DNA from: Trichoplusia ni
Taxonomy: Eukaryota; Arthropoda; Insecta; Lepidoptera; Noctuidae
Assembly (NCBI RefSeq): GCF_003590095.1
Contig: NC_039478.1
Coordinates: forward strand, 3,844,001-3,908,000
Reading direction: 5' to 3'
DNA: 64,000 bases
Position 1 is the first letter of the stretch; each line of letters opens with the position of its first letter. This document shows positions 10,140-22,390 of the stretch, one piece after another. A program made the position numbers and the translations under genes. The notes below the pieces were generated by a model. The model had not been told where the DNA came from, did not search any database, and was given only the letters and a program-made list of their open reading frames with translations.

Positions 10140-11225
10140 TATCAAATCATTATTGAGTACATTTATTACTAAGGAAATACGAGGAATGCTTTGCAAGCTA
10201 GACTGAGTGCTACACTGATACAAATTAAAATTGTCGTAGTGATGTCGTGTTTGGTATCAAAATAAAGGTCTTGATCTGAAATAGTCAAATGTAACGAAAT
10301 AAATTAGAATAATAAGAAGGAGGAGGAATTACTTCCATGAAAATCGCGCGCAGTAGGCGACGCGACGTCCGTGTAATATTGATCGTACTCACGGGCGGTT
10401 CTATTTTAGCAAACTGCGCGCATCGAGTACATTTTTTGTAATTAATTCTCGAAAAATGTTTTCAATATTCAAATCAAGGCCTTCATTTTGATACCAAACA
10501 TGACTATTATGTCTCACCGTCATCCAATCTCTTATAACTAAAATACAATTGATTCGTCCATTCTGTGTTCATAGATATTTTTACTGATTTTACACTCACA
10601 TTTATTCTAAGCAATTGTTAAGAAAATTCTATCACAGAGGATTAATTGGCAAATATCGTTCTATACTTAAGTATTTACATGCATAATATCAAATCATTGT
10701 AGAGAAGTTACATTTATTTGCTTAACTTTTTAAATATGAGGAACGCTTTGCAAGTTGGACAGAGCGCTACACTGTTACATATTAAAATTGTCGTAGTGTT
10801 GTCGTGTTTGGTATCAAAATAAAGGTCTTGATCTGACACAGTCAAATGTTACTAGATCCATTAGTTATTATAAAAAGAAGGACGATTTACTGCTATGAAA
10901 ATCACGTGCAGTCGGCGCCGCGATGCCTAAGTAATATCGATCGTACTCACGTTCGGCACTTAGAGAGCAAACTGCGCGCATCAAATATGTTTTCCGTAAT
11001 AAATTCTTAAACATGGTTATTATATTCAAATTATTCATTTCGAGACCTTCATTTTGATACCAAACATGACTATGATATCACAACATATAATTCGTTTCAA
11101 AGTATATAATTTATTTTATTCCGCTTCTTTGCTTTAAGGCAGTTATCACAGTTGTGGTTAATAAAAAAAAAGAATAAAAAAAGTAATGACACGAATGCAT
11201 TAATATAAAAATTGATATTGTTTAT
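10140..11225. repeat. b1-b2 foldback pair, then A-rich remnant of c
   Basis: Foldbacks at 10244-10504 and 10801-11070. The c block is reduced to an A-rich stretch (11160-11200) joined straight to P. No gene. Confidence 0.6.
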
Positions 11226-11750
11226 GTCATTAATCATAAGAATTTCCGAAAACCTTTCACGGATACCTTGAACTTGATAAAATATAGTTAACTCCTTGCA
11301 CTTCTCGGTCCCTAGTATTAAACTTGAGGATTGCTTCGGGATCCGACGCCCGTTCAAATGCAGCCAGCTTGCCGCATAGTCAAAGAGCGCTCCATATGAA
11401 AAATTTATCGCCAATCGGTTCCTATGATTAGCTGTTTGTTCCATAGAATTTATTGTTACATTAAGAAAGTGTAGAGGAGTATAGATTAATGTATAGAAAT
11501 TGATAATTGATAATTTAGTCATGCCCCGCGTTGGGCGCCAAAATAACTAAAATTCGGCTGAACAGAATACGTCCATTATGTTTGAAGTTTCGGTCACTCC
11601 CTATTAAATTAAATGAACTATGGCGCAATACAAATAGAAAGAATAAAAATATATACGCTTATTTCAATACTTATTTCGTAGCTCAAAGTATAATAAAAAT
11701 ATTACATAGTTTTTAAAATGAAAATGTTCACTGAAATCTTGAATATGCCT
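11226..11750 (-). repeat. P-PBS-R unit, subtype A
   Basis: P carries the minus-strand frame (MEQTANHRNRLAINF, GALFDYAAS). The reverse complement of the P segment at 11374-11391 recurs in N at 11810-11827 (16 of 18 bases), about 420 bp away, making a head-to-head inverted repeat. R has TATGGCGCAA on the plus strand near 11623, a possible decayed PBS of the opposite orientation (speculative). Confidence 0.6.
11523..11540 (-). other. PBS-like site, type A
   Basis: GCCCCGCGTTGGGCGCCA; one mismatch to tRNA-Lys plus CCA. Confidence 0.65.
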
Positions 11751-13110
11751 TGCACTTAACGCATATTTTATTTGCTGATTCATAATAATTACGTATGGGA
11801 TTGATTCAAGGCGCTCTTTGCCTATGCAGCGAGCTGGCGGCGGTGACCGGGCCTCGGATCTCGTCACAATTTCGATTTGCAATACTAGGGAAGCAGAAGC
11901 GAAAGAGAATTACATGCATTATCAACAACGGCGTTGATACCAGTTCATGCCGTATCTGAAACGTATAACCTAAGCCTTCAACTATAAGGTCTCGTTTTGC
12001 ATGCAAACTTTCAGAACTTTAACCGTTTGATCACTAGCTTCATTCAACATTTTCATCAATGAATGGGCCTCTATGAAGGTTTTTCGCAAATTTCTCGTGA
12101 TTAATGACATAAAAGCTTGAAACGGTAACACAAAAACACATCATAATTTCACCATCCATGAGTATGATACATTTTCCATGAAAACACGGCTGTATCAACA
12201 GTGTTATTATGAATCGAAACAAAGCCAGCTTCACAGGAGGCATGGCCGAGCTTCACACAGTTCTTGGACTTGTTTCGCGCTCTCAACTTTGTCAAAATAG
12301 AACAAGTATTTGTGTTACTGAAAAATGAGGAAAATAAATTTAATATTTGTAGATTTGTAAGATCATCATGGGATATCAGGTCGGAAATCACATTTTCGAA
12401 TGTAATTAAATTGAGATAATTTTTATTTCGCACCTAAATAAAATAATTAAAATATATGCAGAGTTTTTTCAAGAATAAAGGAGTATTTGCGTCGAACATA
12501 ATAATATCAACTGACTTTGAATAGTTGAATGACAGTGTGGTGACCTAAGCATCGGGTGGGACAGCTACGTCACCGCGGTGCGTGAGCGAGACCGCACTAG
12601 TGCGTCGTCGCGCTCACGCTCGAGTGGAAACTACTGTCTCAGCAGTTGGTTGTCATTCGGAAAAAATAACAGTAATGTCATCTTAGCTAGCATTTGTGTT
12701 ACTGAAAAATGAGGAAAATAAATTTAATATTTGTAGATTTGTAAGATCATCATGGGATATCAGGTCGGAAATCACATTTTCGAATGTAATTAAATTGAGA
12801 TAATTTTTATTTCGCACCTAAATAAAATAATTAAAATATATGCAGAGTTTTTTCAAGAATAAAGGAGTATTTGCGTCGAACATAATAATATCAACTGACT
12901 TTGAATAGTTGAATGACAGTGTAGTGACCTAAGCATCGGGTGGGACAGCTACGTCACCGCGGTGCGTGAGCGAGACCGCACTAGTGCGTCGTCGCGCTCA
13001 CGCTCGAGTGGAAACTACTGTCTCAGCAGTTGGTTGTCATTCGGAAAAAATAACAGTAATGTCATCTTAGCTAGCAACCGCCGAGTTTTTCCTGCTATGA
13101 TTTTGAATAA
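11751..13110. repeat. N module enlarged by a tandem duplication
   Basis: Inverted-P arm 11808-12240. The distal part of N is present twice (see the 384-bp duplication), so two GC palindromes occur, at 12580-12619 and 12964-13003. Confidence 0.65.
12311..13078. repeat. 384-bp tandem duplication within N
   Basis: TGTGTTACTGAAAAATGAGG starts at 12311 and again at 12695; CTAGC at 12687 and 13071 marks the other end. Both copies share the private variant TCGGAAAAAATAAC, so the event is recent. Other N modules have one copy. Confidence 0.9.
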
Positions 13111-14690
13111 ACTTTTTTAATTCTGTATTATTACTTTGCCTCCTCACAAACCACGATCGGTAGTTTATCTGTCATCAGCAAATTCATATTATGTTTATGG
13201 GTATAACTATTAAATCACCTGGTGAAACACTCCAAGCCCTACTCGGCGACCGAACGTAAGCGTCACCCGCCGTACGTCAGTCAGTTGAATGTGTCAGCAG
13301 GGACTGCACGTCGCTGAGTGCAAAATATTCAAAACCAACGTATTGCAGGGGTAAACGCAACAAAACTCACTTACATTATGTTCAATATATTATAATACAC
13401 CGATTTTAAGTCATATCATAACTATTTTATGTCATAAATCCTGAAATATTTACAAATTCCTATCCTGAAGTCTAAAAACGTGGTTTTCTACTCGTCGGTC
13501 TAAGACTAAAGAGCCAATCAGTTGCTAGCAAAAATGAACCTAAGTCTGAATAGTCTTAGGGTTCACTATAGTAATAATAATTGAACTTTACTTGCAACGG
13601 TACTATCAGATTTGAACCTCTTCTTGCGTTATGGGTTCCTAGTACTAGTTTTCGGCATTCTACTGAATTTCGATCTACTCAAAAGGCCAACGTGGTCATC
13701 ATGGATTGTTTACCATTTTACGGACTTTTTCCTTAAAATATTTACAAAAGTAATGTTAATTGCATGATGGAGTGATTAAAACGTCTTTTATTTGCTCAGG
13801 CCCCATTGTTTTTTTTTTGCCAAATCATTAGAAATAAAGGACGAGTAGGAGACGATAACTTTGTCATAAAAACATGCTTTGATAAGCTTCGTACCATTTC
13901 CTTCACAAGCATCAAGTCTTTTTACTTTCTTGTTCTCTTAGTGACAGAATATAGGCTTATCGATTGGAACTCGACGCGTTTATGTTGGTGACAATAATCA
14001 ATATCGTTGCATGTCTATACAGCAGAAGGTGAAAGGAATTCAAAAGCTTGTTACCTCTTCATATCCTCTTCTGCCTTTGTTTTTGCTTATCTCTTGCGTA
14101 ATATATGTTCTATTCTGCGGTTACTACTTTGCAAATGAGAGATGAATGAATATCCAGGATAGGATATCAGAGTGCAAGACACTAAATTATAAATAAAAAA
14201 TATTTTGTTCGATCTCTAGTAATAGCAATATCATTTGATATAGTAAGGAATGCATTTCATGTATGTAAAAAACGTCACTAAACCTAATAGAAGAAAACTA
14301 AATTTTGAATGTAGGTACTTCAGCTACTTTAGTTTTTTTTAATAACTAGCCATAAATCAGAAATCGTTACGTCTGTAGCGATAAAATAGCACTTTCTGAA
14401 GGCTGGAGGGTGAAACGGGCTTAGGAACTAGATTTAGGTCGACGCAGTCACTCACAAAGCTGGCTTTTTTTGATTCATAAATAACTGTGTTGATACATCC
14501 GTGTCACTCTAAAAACTGGCCCATACTTGTGACTGTCACGGTTCAAGTTTATGTTATTATTTTCATTTTTTATGTCATTAATCATAACAATTTTGCGAAA
14601 ACCTTTCACTTATACCCAATTAATGATCCATACTTTGGAAAAGCCAATGATAGAACAGTTAAAGTGTTACAATTTTGCACACAAAAGGAC
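13111..14690. repeat. Q module
   Basis: Close relative of 4081-5640 and 49461-51060. It lacks the extra CCTCCTCCACGTGG stretch. Frames of 61 and 68 codons here also occur in sibling copies only because the DNA is duplicated. Confidence 0.55.
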
Positions 14691-15304
14691 TAGACTTTAA
14701 AGCTTTGACGTTTGACTATATTTACCAAACCAGCATGTAGCGGTTCTTGTGCTCTTGATAAAATATAGTTAACTCCTTGCACTTCTCGGTCTCTAGTATT
14801 AAACTCGAGGATTGCTCCGGGATCCGACGCCCGTCCACATGCTGCCGGCTTGACGCATAGTCAAAGAGCGCGCCGTGAAGAAAATTTATCGTCAATCGGT
14901 TCATATGAGTAGCCGTTTGTTCCAGGGGTACGGATAGAGAGTGTAGTTACATAATAGAAGTTCGTGTATGGCAATTTGCTAATTTAAATATTTAGTCAAG
15001 CCCCGCGTTGGGCGCCAAAAACTTAAATTTGGCTAATCTCTTTGGTCGATCCTTTTAACGATAAATGAATAATGGCTAGAAAGATGACCACAATGAAAAA
15101 ATACACGTCAATTTCATTACTTCTTTCTTTGTTTCGTAGGTCTGAATATTTATAAAAAAAATGTCACATAGTTTACAAAAAGAGAATGTGTAATGAGATC
15201 TTAAATAAATACTCTCATAACTAATGATGCCCTAATCACTAGCTCCTATTAATCTTAGCAACTATTTCAGGCTTCCGAACAGCTTGCTAGCATATTATCA
15301 TATG
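14691..15304 (-). repeat. P-PBS-R unit, subtype B
   Basis: Near copy of 5641-6260, including the GCTAGCATA / TATGCTAGC palindrome next to the Helitron. Confidence 0.55.
15000..15017 (-). other. PBS-like site, type B
   Basis: GCCCCGCGTTGGGCGCCA. Confidence 0.65.
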
Positions 15305-15555
15305 CTAGCTGTTGCCCGCGACTTCGTCCCCGTGGTTAGAAGATATAAGTTAATATTTCTACCTACCCTGTTTTTTTCACATTTTTCATTATGTCTTCGC
15401 CCCTTTTAGTCGCAGCGTTAAAGTTTATAGCCTAAAGGCTTCCTCGATAAATGGTCTATTCAACACAAAAAGATTTTTTCAACTTGGACCAGTTGTTCCT
15501 GAGATTAGCGCGTTAAACAAACAATCAACTCTTCAGCTTTAAATATTAGTATAGA
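15305..15555 (-). mobile_element. H Helitron (251 bp)
   Basis: Both ends present; same length and flanks as 6261-6511, so it was copied with its host segment rather than transposed independently. Confidence 0.8.
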
Positions 15556-16250
15556 TATCAAATCATTATTGAGTACATAGTATTAGTTCAACTAAGGATA
15601 TACGAGGAATGCTTCGCAAGCTAGACTGAGCGCTACACTGATACAAATTAAAATTGTCGTAGTGATGTCGTGTTTGGTATCAAAATAAAGGTCTTGGTCT
15701 GAAACAGGCAAATGTTACTAAATCCATTAGTTATTATAAAAAGAAGGACGATTTACTGCTATGAAAATCACGTGCTGTCGGCGCCGCGATGACCGAGTAA
15801 TATCGATCGTACTCACGTTCGGTACTTAGAGAGCAAACTGCGCGCATCGAATATGTTTTCCGCAATAAATTCTCAAACATTGTTATTATATTCAAATTAT
15901 TCATTTCGAGACCTTCATTTTGATACCAAACATGACTATGACACTATCACAACATATAATTCGTTTCAAAGTATATAATTTATTTTATTCCGCTTCTTTG
16001 CTTCAAGGCAGTTATCACAGTTGTGGTTAATAAAAAAAAGAATGAAAAAAAGTAATGACACGAATGCATTAATATAAAAATGTACTCTTTCGTTGGCGAA
16101 AAGCCAACCAAACCCTGGTACTGATGCGATGCACTCTCGGGCTGGTTGCCAGATAAGTTCAGTCGAGTTGATAATATCCGACTGATGTGGGCTAGGCCAC
16201 GCCTCATGTTTTAATTATTATGTAGGGTTCCATTCGATTTGACTTACCCA
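15556..16250. repeat. b hybrid plus shortened c
   Basis: Foldback 15667-15936. c (about 16021-16250) lacks the CTTGGCTACATGTG segment and ends at GACTTACCCA, where Q begins. Confidence 0.55.
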
Positions 16251-17640
16251 AATGTGACTTTACCAGAATGCAGAAAGGGTAGCGGAGGATTTATCAATGC
16301 CATGTGTGTAAGATAATGTTCTTGTAAAGTATTTGTTTTTACTCTGGCTTTAAATTTGTGGTAATTCAGAAGTCGGGTTTCCACAATTCACGCGAATTGA
16401 AATATCGAGAAAGCTTTCGATCTGCGCGGTGATCCCACGTGAGCGTCGTTCACCGTACGTCAGTCAGTTGAATGTGTCAGCAGGGACTGCACGTCGCTAA
16501 GTGCAAAATTTTCAAAACCAACGTATAGCTAGGGTGTCCGCACCAAAAATCACTTACATTATGTTCGATATAGTGTAATACACCGATTTTAAGTCATATC
16601 ATAACTATTTTATGTCATAAACCCTGATATATTTACAATTTCCTATCCTGAAGTCTCAAAACGTGGTTTTCGACTCGTCGGTCTAGGACTAAACAGCCAG
16701 CCAGTTGCTAGCAAAAATGAACTTTAGTCTTACTAGTCTTAGGGTTCACTGTAATAAAATAATTGAACTGTACTTGCAACGCTATTATCAGATTTGAACC
16801 TCTTCTTGCGTTATGGGTTCCTAGTACTAGATTTCGGCGTTTTCTGAATTTCGATCTACTCAAAAGGCCACGTGGACATTTTTATTGTTTACCGTTTGAC
16901 GACGGACATTCGTAAATTACATGATAGAAGATTCACATGATTACGTTAATAACAACTAGCTAATCCTTTTAAACTTGCCCTGTCCTACTGAAAAATTAAA
17001 TTAATAGAACAGCTCATCGACTTCAGCATAATAAATACATTAGGTTATTGGTGATACTTGAATTTGGTTTGAAGATGGATTACAAAGAGATAAACAATAA
17101 AATGAAAGAATCAGGTATCAGGCAAAATCATAATGACTTGCCCAGTGGTGCGATGATTAAAACGTCTTTTATTTGCTCAGTCCCCATTGCTTTTTTTGTA
17201 ATGAGAAACAAATGACGAGTTAAGAAATGATAAGTTTGTCATAAAAACTTGATTTACTTAGCTTCGTATATGTAGGCTTATTGATTGGAACTCGACGCGC
17301 TTATGCTGGTGACAATAATCAATATCGTTGCTTGTCTATACAGCAGAAAGTGAAAGGAATTCAAAAGCTTGTAACCTCTTCATATCCTCTTCTACCCTTG
17401 TACTTGCTTATCTGTTGCGTAATATATGTTCGTTTCTGCGGTTACTACTTTGTAAAATGAGTGGATGACCACGTGGACGAAGTCGCGAGCAACAGCAGGT
17501 AAAGAATATTTTGTTCAATCTTGAGTAATAAAAATAACATAGGATAGTAAGGAATGCATTTCATTTATCTAAAACAACGTCACGAAACCTAATAGAAAAA
17601 CAAATTTGATGAACGGACTTCAGCTACTTCTTGTTTTTTT
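16251..17640. repeat. Q module, long-leader variant
   Basis: Starts with ATGCAGAAAGGGTAGCGGAG and GTATTTGTTTTTACTCTGGC before the CCGTACGTCAGTCAG core. It includes an orphan Helitron 3' end (17466-17500). A 46-codon plus frame from 17075 is unsupported. Confidence 0.5.
17466..17500 (+). mobile_element. Orphan 3' end of an H Helitron
   Basis: GACCACGTGGACGAAGTCGC then GAGCAACAGCAGGT: about 35 bp matching only the 3' end of H, plus-oriented, with CTAG decayed to CAGG. The rest of the element is absent. Confidence 0.55.
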
Positions 17641-18480
17641 TTTTATTAACTAGCCATAAATCAGAACAGCATGTAGCGGTTCTTGTGCTCTTGATAAAGT
17701 AAAGTTCTCGGTCCCTAGTATTAAACTCGAGGATTTCTTCGAGATCCGACGCCCGTTCACACGCAGCCAGCTTGACGCATAGTCAAAGAGCGCTCCGTAT
17801 GGAAAATTTATCGTCAATCGGTTCATATGAAAAGGTGTTTGTTCCATAGAATTTATTTTGGTACAGTTAGAAAGTGTAGAGGAGTATAGATTAATGTATT
17901 GAAATTGTTCATAGATAATTTACTCATGCCCCGCGTTGGGTTCCAGAATTACTAAAATTCGGCTGAACAGAGTACTTGCATGATTTTGAAGTTTCGGTAC
18001 TCCCATTTGAAAACAAAATGAATAGTACAAAAGATAGAATAAAAAAATAAACGCTTATTTCGTAGGTCAAAATATGATAACAATATCACATAGTTTAAAT
18101 GAGAATGTGTACTGAAATCGTAAATAAATGCTCTCATAATTAATGATGCCCTAGTCACTAGCTACTATTAATAGCAACTATTTCAGGCTACCGGAAAGCT
18201 TGCTAGCTGTGTAGGGTACTGTGAACACGTTAACGATGTGTGTGTGAGATGCACTCCTCTCTCAATGTCACGTTATCTCTTCATGCCTATGCACTCCTTG
18301 TTTCAAAGCATTTTGTGGGGTGGGGGTGTGGTATCGAGGTTGTTGCACGCCAGCTAACAAAACCAGTTAAAACTAGTCATCATGACCTTGTAGCCAATGA
18401 CCTGCAAGCTTCTGCAAAATATAGTTTAAATACGAGTATTTATTCAACTTTTATTTTGAAAACTTACGGTAGTATCTAAA
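17641..18480 (-). repeat. P-PBS-R-M unit
   Basis: P frame reads GALFDYASSW with GRRIS. M has the G-rich insertion TTGTGGGGTGGGGGTGTGG (about 18313-18331), also at 30866 and 63717. Confidence 0.5.
17928..17945 (-). other. PBS-like site, degenerate
   Basis: GCCCCGCGTTGGGTTCCA: two substitutions near the CCA end. Confidence 0.45.
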
Positions 18481-20355
18481 TATAAAAAACACAACCATTT
18501 AATTAAACATCAAATCAAAATAATAACCATTACCTATTTAAATATTCCTCATTTAACTTCTTTCAAATACGGGAGACAGTTTATGTTAAAGACAATTCAT
18601 ATTAAACAAAAAGTTACATTGAAGCTCATTAAAATAGTCAGTGTCAGCAACCTCTTCTTGCGTTATGGACTCCTACCACTAGATTATGGCGTTTTTCTGA
18701 ATTTCAATCTACTCAAAAGGCCCACGCGGTCTCACGTTATTTGTTTATTTACCTTTTGACGGACTTCCTCAAAAAAACAGCTTCGTCGACTTCAGCGTAA
18801 TCATTAAACATTAGTTAATTAGTGATACTTGTATTTGGTTTCAAGATGGATTACGATGAAAAAAAAGAACGTGTGGTCCTCGGAGACTGCCGCGGCAAAG
18901 CTATTGCATAGCATTTTTATCAACTTTTGCAATAATAATTATGTATTTAATTTATTTACGCATTTTTTTTTATATTAGAAAACTCACATTTTCTCAACGC
19001 AATTCGTGGTGTATTGTATCTTATGAGATGAATAAAACGTTTTGAAATTAATTTGATGACATTTCAACTTTTCAGTTTAAACCCGCGTTATAAACAAGAA
19101 CAACGGCAATACGAAAACAACATTTGTAAGTTGAAATTTTATCATTTTATTAAATTCGTGAGGACTAATAATTTTTGCCGATGATTTACGTATTTGTTTT
19201 TACTCTAACTTTAAATTTGTGGTAACTCAGAAGTCGAGTTTTCACAATACACGCGAATTCAAATATCGGAATAGTTTTCGACCTGCGCAGTGAACGCACG
19301 TGAGCGTTGTCCGCCGTACGTCAGTCAATTGAATGCAACAGCAGGGGATGCACGTCGCTGAGTGCAAAATATTCAAAACCAACGTATTGCAAGGATAGAC
19401 GCAACAAAATTTACTTACACTATGTACAATATACTGTAATACACCAATGTTAAGTCATGTCATAACTATTTTATGTCATAAATCCTGAAATATTTACAAA
19501 TTCCTACCCTTAAGTCTAAAAACGTGGTTTTCTACCCGTCATTCTAGGATTGAAGAGCCAACTAGTTGCTAGCAAAAATGAATCTTAGTCTGCACAGTCT
19601 TAGGGTCTACTATAGTAAAATAATTGAACTGTACTTGCAACGGTACTATCAGATTTGAACCTCTTCTTGCGCTATGGGTTCCTAGTACTAGATTTCGGCG
19701 TTCTACTGAATTTCGATCTATTCAGGCCACGTGGTCATTGATTATTTACCGTTTTACGGACTTTTTTTTCCTTCAAACATTTACAAAAGTATTGTAAATT
19801 ACATGATGGAAGTTGCATATTAATGCCAACAATTATTAATCTATTAACAACAAACTAATCGGTTTAAACTTGCCCAGTGGTGCGATGATTAAAACGTCTT
19901 TTTTTGCTCAGATTGCTTTTTTTTCTAAATCATAAGAAACAAAGGATGAGTAGGAAACGATAAGTTTGTCATAAACTCATGATTTGCTTAGCTTCGTAAT
20001 ATTTCCTTCACCAGCATCAGTTTTTTAACATTCTTGTTCTCTTAGTGACAGAATGTAGGCTTCTCGATTGGAGTTCGACGCCCTTAAGTCGTTTACAATA
20101 ATCAATATTGTTGCATGTCTATACAGCAGAAAGTGTAAGGAATTCAAAAGCTTGTAACCTCTTCATATCCTCTTCTGCCCTTGTACTTGCTTATCTGTTG
20201 CGTAATATATGTTTGTTTCTGCGGTTACCGTTCTGAAAATGAGAGATGATCGAATATCAAGGATAGCATTTAAAAATTATATTAAATTAATTAGCAATTA
20301 TAGCAATTATAAATAAAAAATATTTTGTTCGATCTCTAGTAATAGCAATATCACG
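18481..20355. repeat. e fragment joined to two partial Q segments
   Basis: e (18481-18650) runs into a Q piece at CAACCTCTTCTTGCGTTATG, then an AT-rich stretch (18940-19180), then a second Q (about 19190-20355). A 21-codon frame MDYDEKKERVVLGDC at 18846-18911 recurs at 31509 but is too short to support. No gene. Confidence 0.5.
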
Positions 20356-21272
20356 GTTCAAGTTCATGTATAATTTTCATTTTTTATGTCATTAATCGTA
20401 AGAATTTCCGAAATCCTTTCACGGATACCTTGAACTTGATAACATATAGTTAACTCCTTGCACTTCTCGGTCCCTAGTATTAAACTTGAGGATTGCTTCG
20501 GGATCCGACGCCCCGACAGCTAGACGCATAGTCAAAGAGCGCTCCGTATGGAAAATTTATCGCCAATCGGTCCCTATGATTAGCTGTTTGTTCCGTAGAA
20601 TTTATTGTTACATTAAAAAAGTGTAGAGGATCATAGATTAATGTATAGAAATTGTTAATTGATAATTTAGTCATGCCCCGCGTTGGGCGCCAAAATATCT
20701 AAAATTCGGCTGAACAGAATACGTTCATTATGTTTGAAGTTTCGGTCACTCCCTATTAAAAACAAATGAACAATGGCGCAAATAGAAAGAATAAAAAAAT
20801 ATACGCCTTTTCAATACTTATTTCGTAAAAAATATAATTATAAATTAAAAATATAATTATTCAATATAATTATAATTATAAATTCGTTTAAATGAGAATG
20901 TTCACTGAAATCTTGAATGAATGCTCTCATAATTAGTGATGCCCTAGTCACTAGCTACTATTAATAGCAACTATATAAGGCTACCGGAAAGCTTGCTAGC
21001 TGTGAAGGGTACTGTGAACACGTTAATGATGTATGTGTGAGATGCACTCCTCTCTAAATGTCACGTTATCTCTTCATGCCTATGCACTCCTTGTTTCATA
21101 GCATTTTCGGCGCAAGTGCAAGCCTGAGCCTCGTGCTGACGAAGTTGCAAAACCAGTAAAAACTGTTCTCCGTGACCTTGTTGCCAATATCCTGCAAGCT
21201 TCTAACAAAATATAGTTTAAATACGAGTATTTACTAAACTTTATTTTGAAAACGTTAGGTAGTATATAAATA
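20356..21272 (-). repeat. P-PBS-R-M unit
   Basis: P has a deletion that turns the CCCGTTCATATGCAG segment into GACGCCCCGACAGCTAGACG, as at 32991. R contains a local (ATAATTAT)-type AT expansion at 20825-20885. Confidence 0.5.
20675..20692 (-). other. PBS-like site, type A
   Basis: GCCCCGCGTTGGGCGCCA. Confidence 0.65.
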
Positions 21273-21494
21273 CTAGCCGTTGCCCGCGACTTCGTCCAGT
21301 TAAGTTTTATACCCACCCTGTTTTTTTCACATTTTGCATTATATCTTCGCTCCTATTAGTCGCATCGTTAAAGTTTATAGCCTAAAAGCCTTCCTCGATG
21401 AATGGTCTATTCAACACAAAAAGATTTTTTCAATTTGGACCAGTTGTTCCTGAGATAAGCGCGTTCAAACAAACAAACAAATTCTTCGTAAAGA
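21273..21494 (-). mobile_element. H Helitron with damaged 5' end
   Basis: CTAGCCGTTGCCCGCGACTT at the left. The tail breaks after AAATTCTTCGTAAAGATC, so the TATATTAGTATAGA end is lost. Confidence 0.65.
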
Positions 21495-22010
21495 TCTCAA
21501 ATCATTATTGAGTAAAAGAAAGAAAGAAAGAAAATAACTTTTATTACGTGCTTGTGACCCAGAAATACATAAGGACGAATTGTACAAAAGTGAGACATTA
21601 AGGTAAGAATATGCGTCGCAAACACGCATTTATTAGTTCAACTAAGGATATACGAGGAATGCTTTGCAAGCTAGACTGAGCGCTACACGGATAAAAATTA
21701 AAATTGTCGTAGTGATGTCGTGTTTGGTATCAAAATAAAGGTCTTGATTCGAAATAGTCAAATATAATGAAATAAATTGGAATAATAAGAAGGAGGAGGA
21801 ATTACTTCCATGAAAATTGCGCGTAGTAGGCGCCGCGACGTCCGTGTAATATCGATCGTACTCACGGGCGGTTCTTTTGGAGCAAGCTGCGCGCATCGAG
21901 TACATTTTTTGAAATTAATTTTCTAAAAATGTTTTCAATTTTCATATCATTCAAATCAAGATCTTCATTTTGATACCAAACATGTCTCACCATGTGTTTG
22001 TTTCAAGGTA
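21495..22010. repeat. b1 foldback with insertion in its lead
   Basis: The lead is split at GAGTA / CATTTATTAG by the AAAG-tailed insertion. Foldback 21717-21986; the right arm ends CATGTC instead of CATGAC. Confidence 0.55.
21510..21629 (-). mobile_element. Truncated retroposed element with (AAAG)n tail
   Basis: About 120 bp interrupts a sequence that is continuous in all other b1 copies. On the minus strand it ends ATAAAAGTTATTTTC followed by (TTTC)n, like a 5'-truncated LINE or SINE with a short tail repeat. Family unknown. Confidence 0.5.
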
Positions 22011-22390
22011 TTTATTAATTTAATTCCGCATCTTTACTTAAGCTCAAAAGTAAAATGAGAACCTTTCGTATTAGAGTCAATAGTATTACGCATGCCCTAG
22101 CCCCAATCAATAGCATATAATCAACTCGACATGTTAGAAAACTAATCTGGCAACCAGCCCAAGAGTGCATCGCATCAATACTACTTAGGGTCGCATGAAG
22201 CAAAGGAAGGACCAATCATTGAAAATATTACCCCCATTCGACTAATAACTCTTACCGAAACTAATAAGGTAGAAATAACTGTTTAATATTTAAACCTTCA
22301 TGCTGACACCAAAAAAGAGCATTGTGAATTATTTTTTTAGTGAAGGCAAAGAAAAAGTATGGAACCAACGCCTACATCAGACAAATAACT
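22011..22390 (-). repeat. Diverged inverted copy of c
   Basis: TCTGGCAACCAGCCCAAGAG and TGCATCGCATCAATACTAC are the reverse complement of c, clearly more diverged than the direct copies. Flanks to about 22390 match nothing else I can place except a piece at 35680. Confidence 0.5.

Noticed and set aside
11097..11522. 141-codon minus-strand frame after the PBS
   Set aside because: It extends the P frame into A-rich remnants of c and b2; the sister copy at 27198 has a different end and substitutions show no third-position bias.
11523..11540. tRNA-Lys gene or tRNA-derived SINE head
   Set aside because: Only the last 18 nt match, CCA is included, and no anticodon arm, D arm or A/B box lies upstream in any copy.
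18846..18911. 21-codon frame MDYDEKKERVVLGDC, repeated at 31509
   Set aside because: Too short, no recognisable domain, and both copies sit in duplicated AT-rich DNA.
20825..20885. AT-rich TATAATTATAAAT repeats as a possible replication origin
   Set aside because: A local expansion in one R copy; other copies lack it and nothing else suggests an origin.
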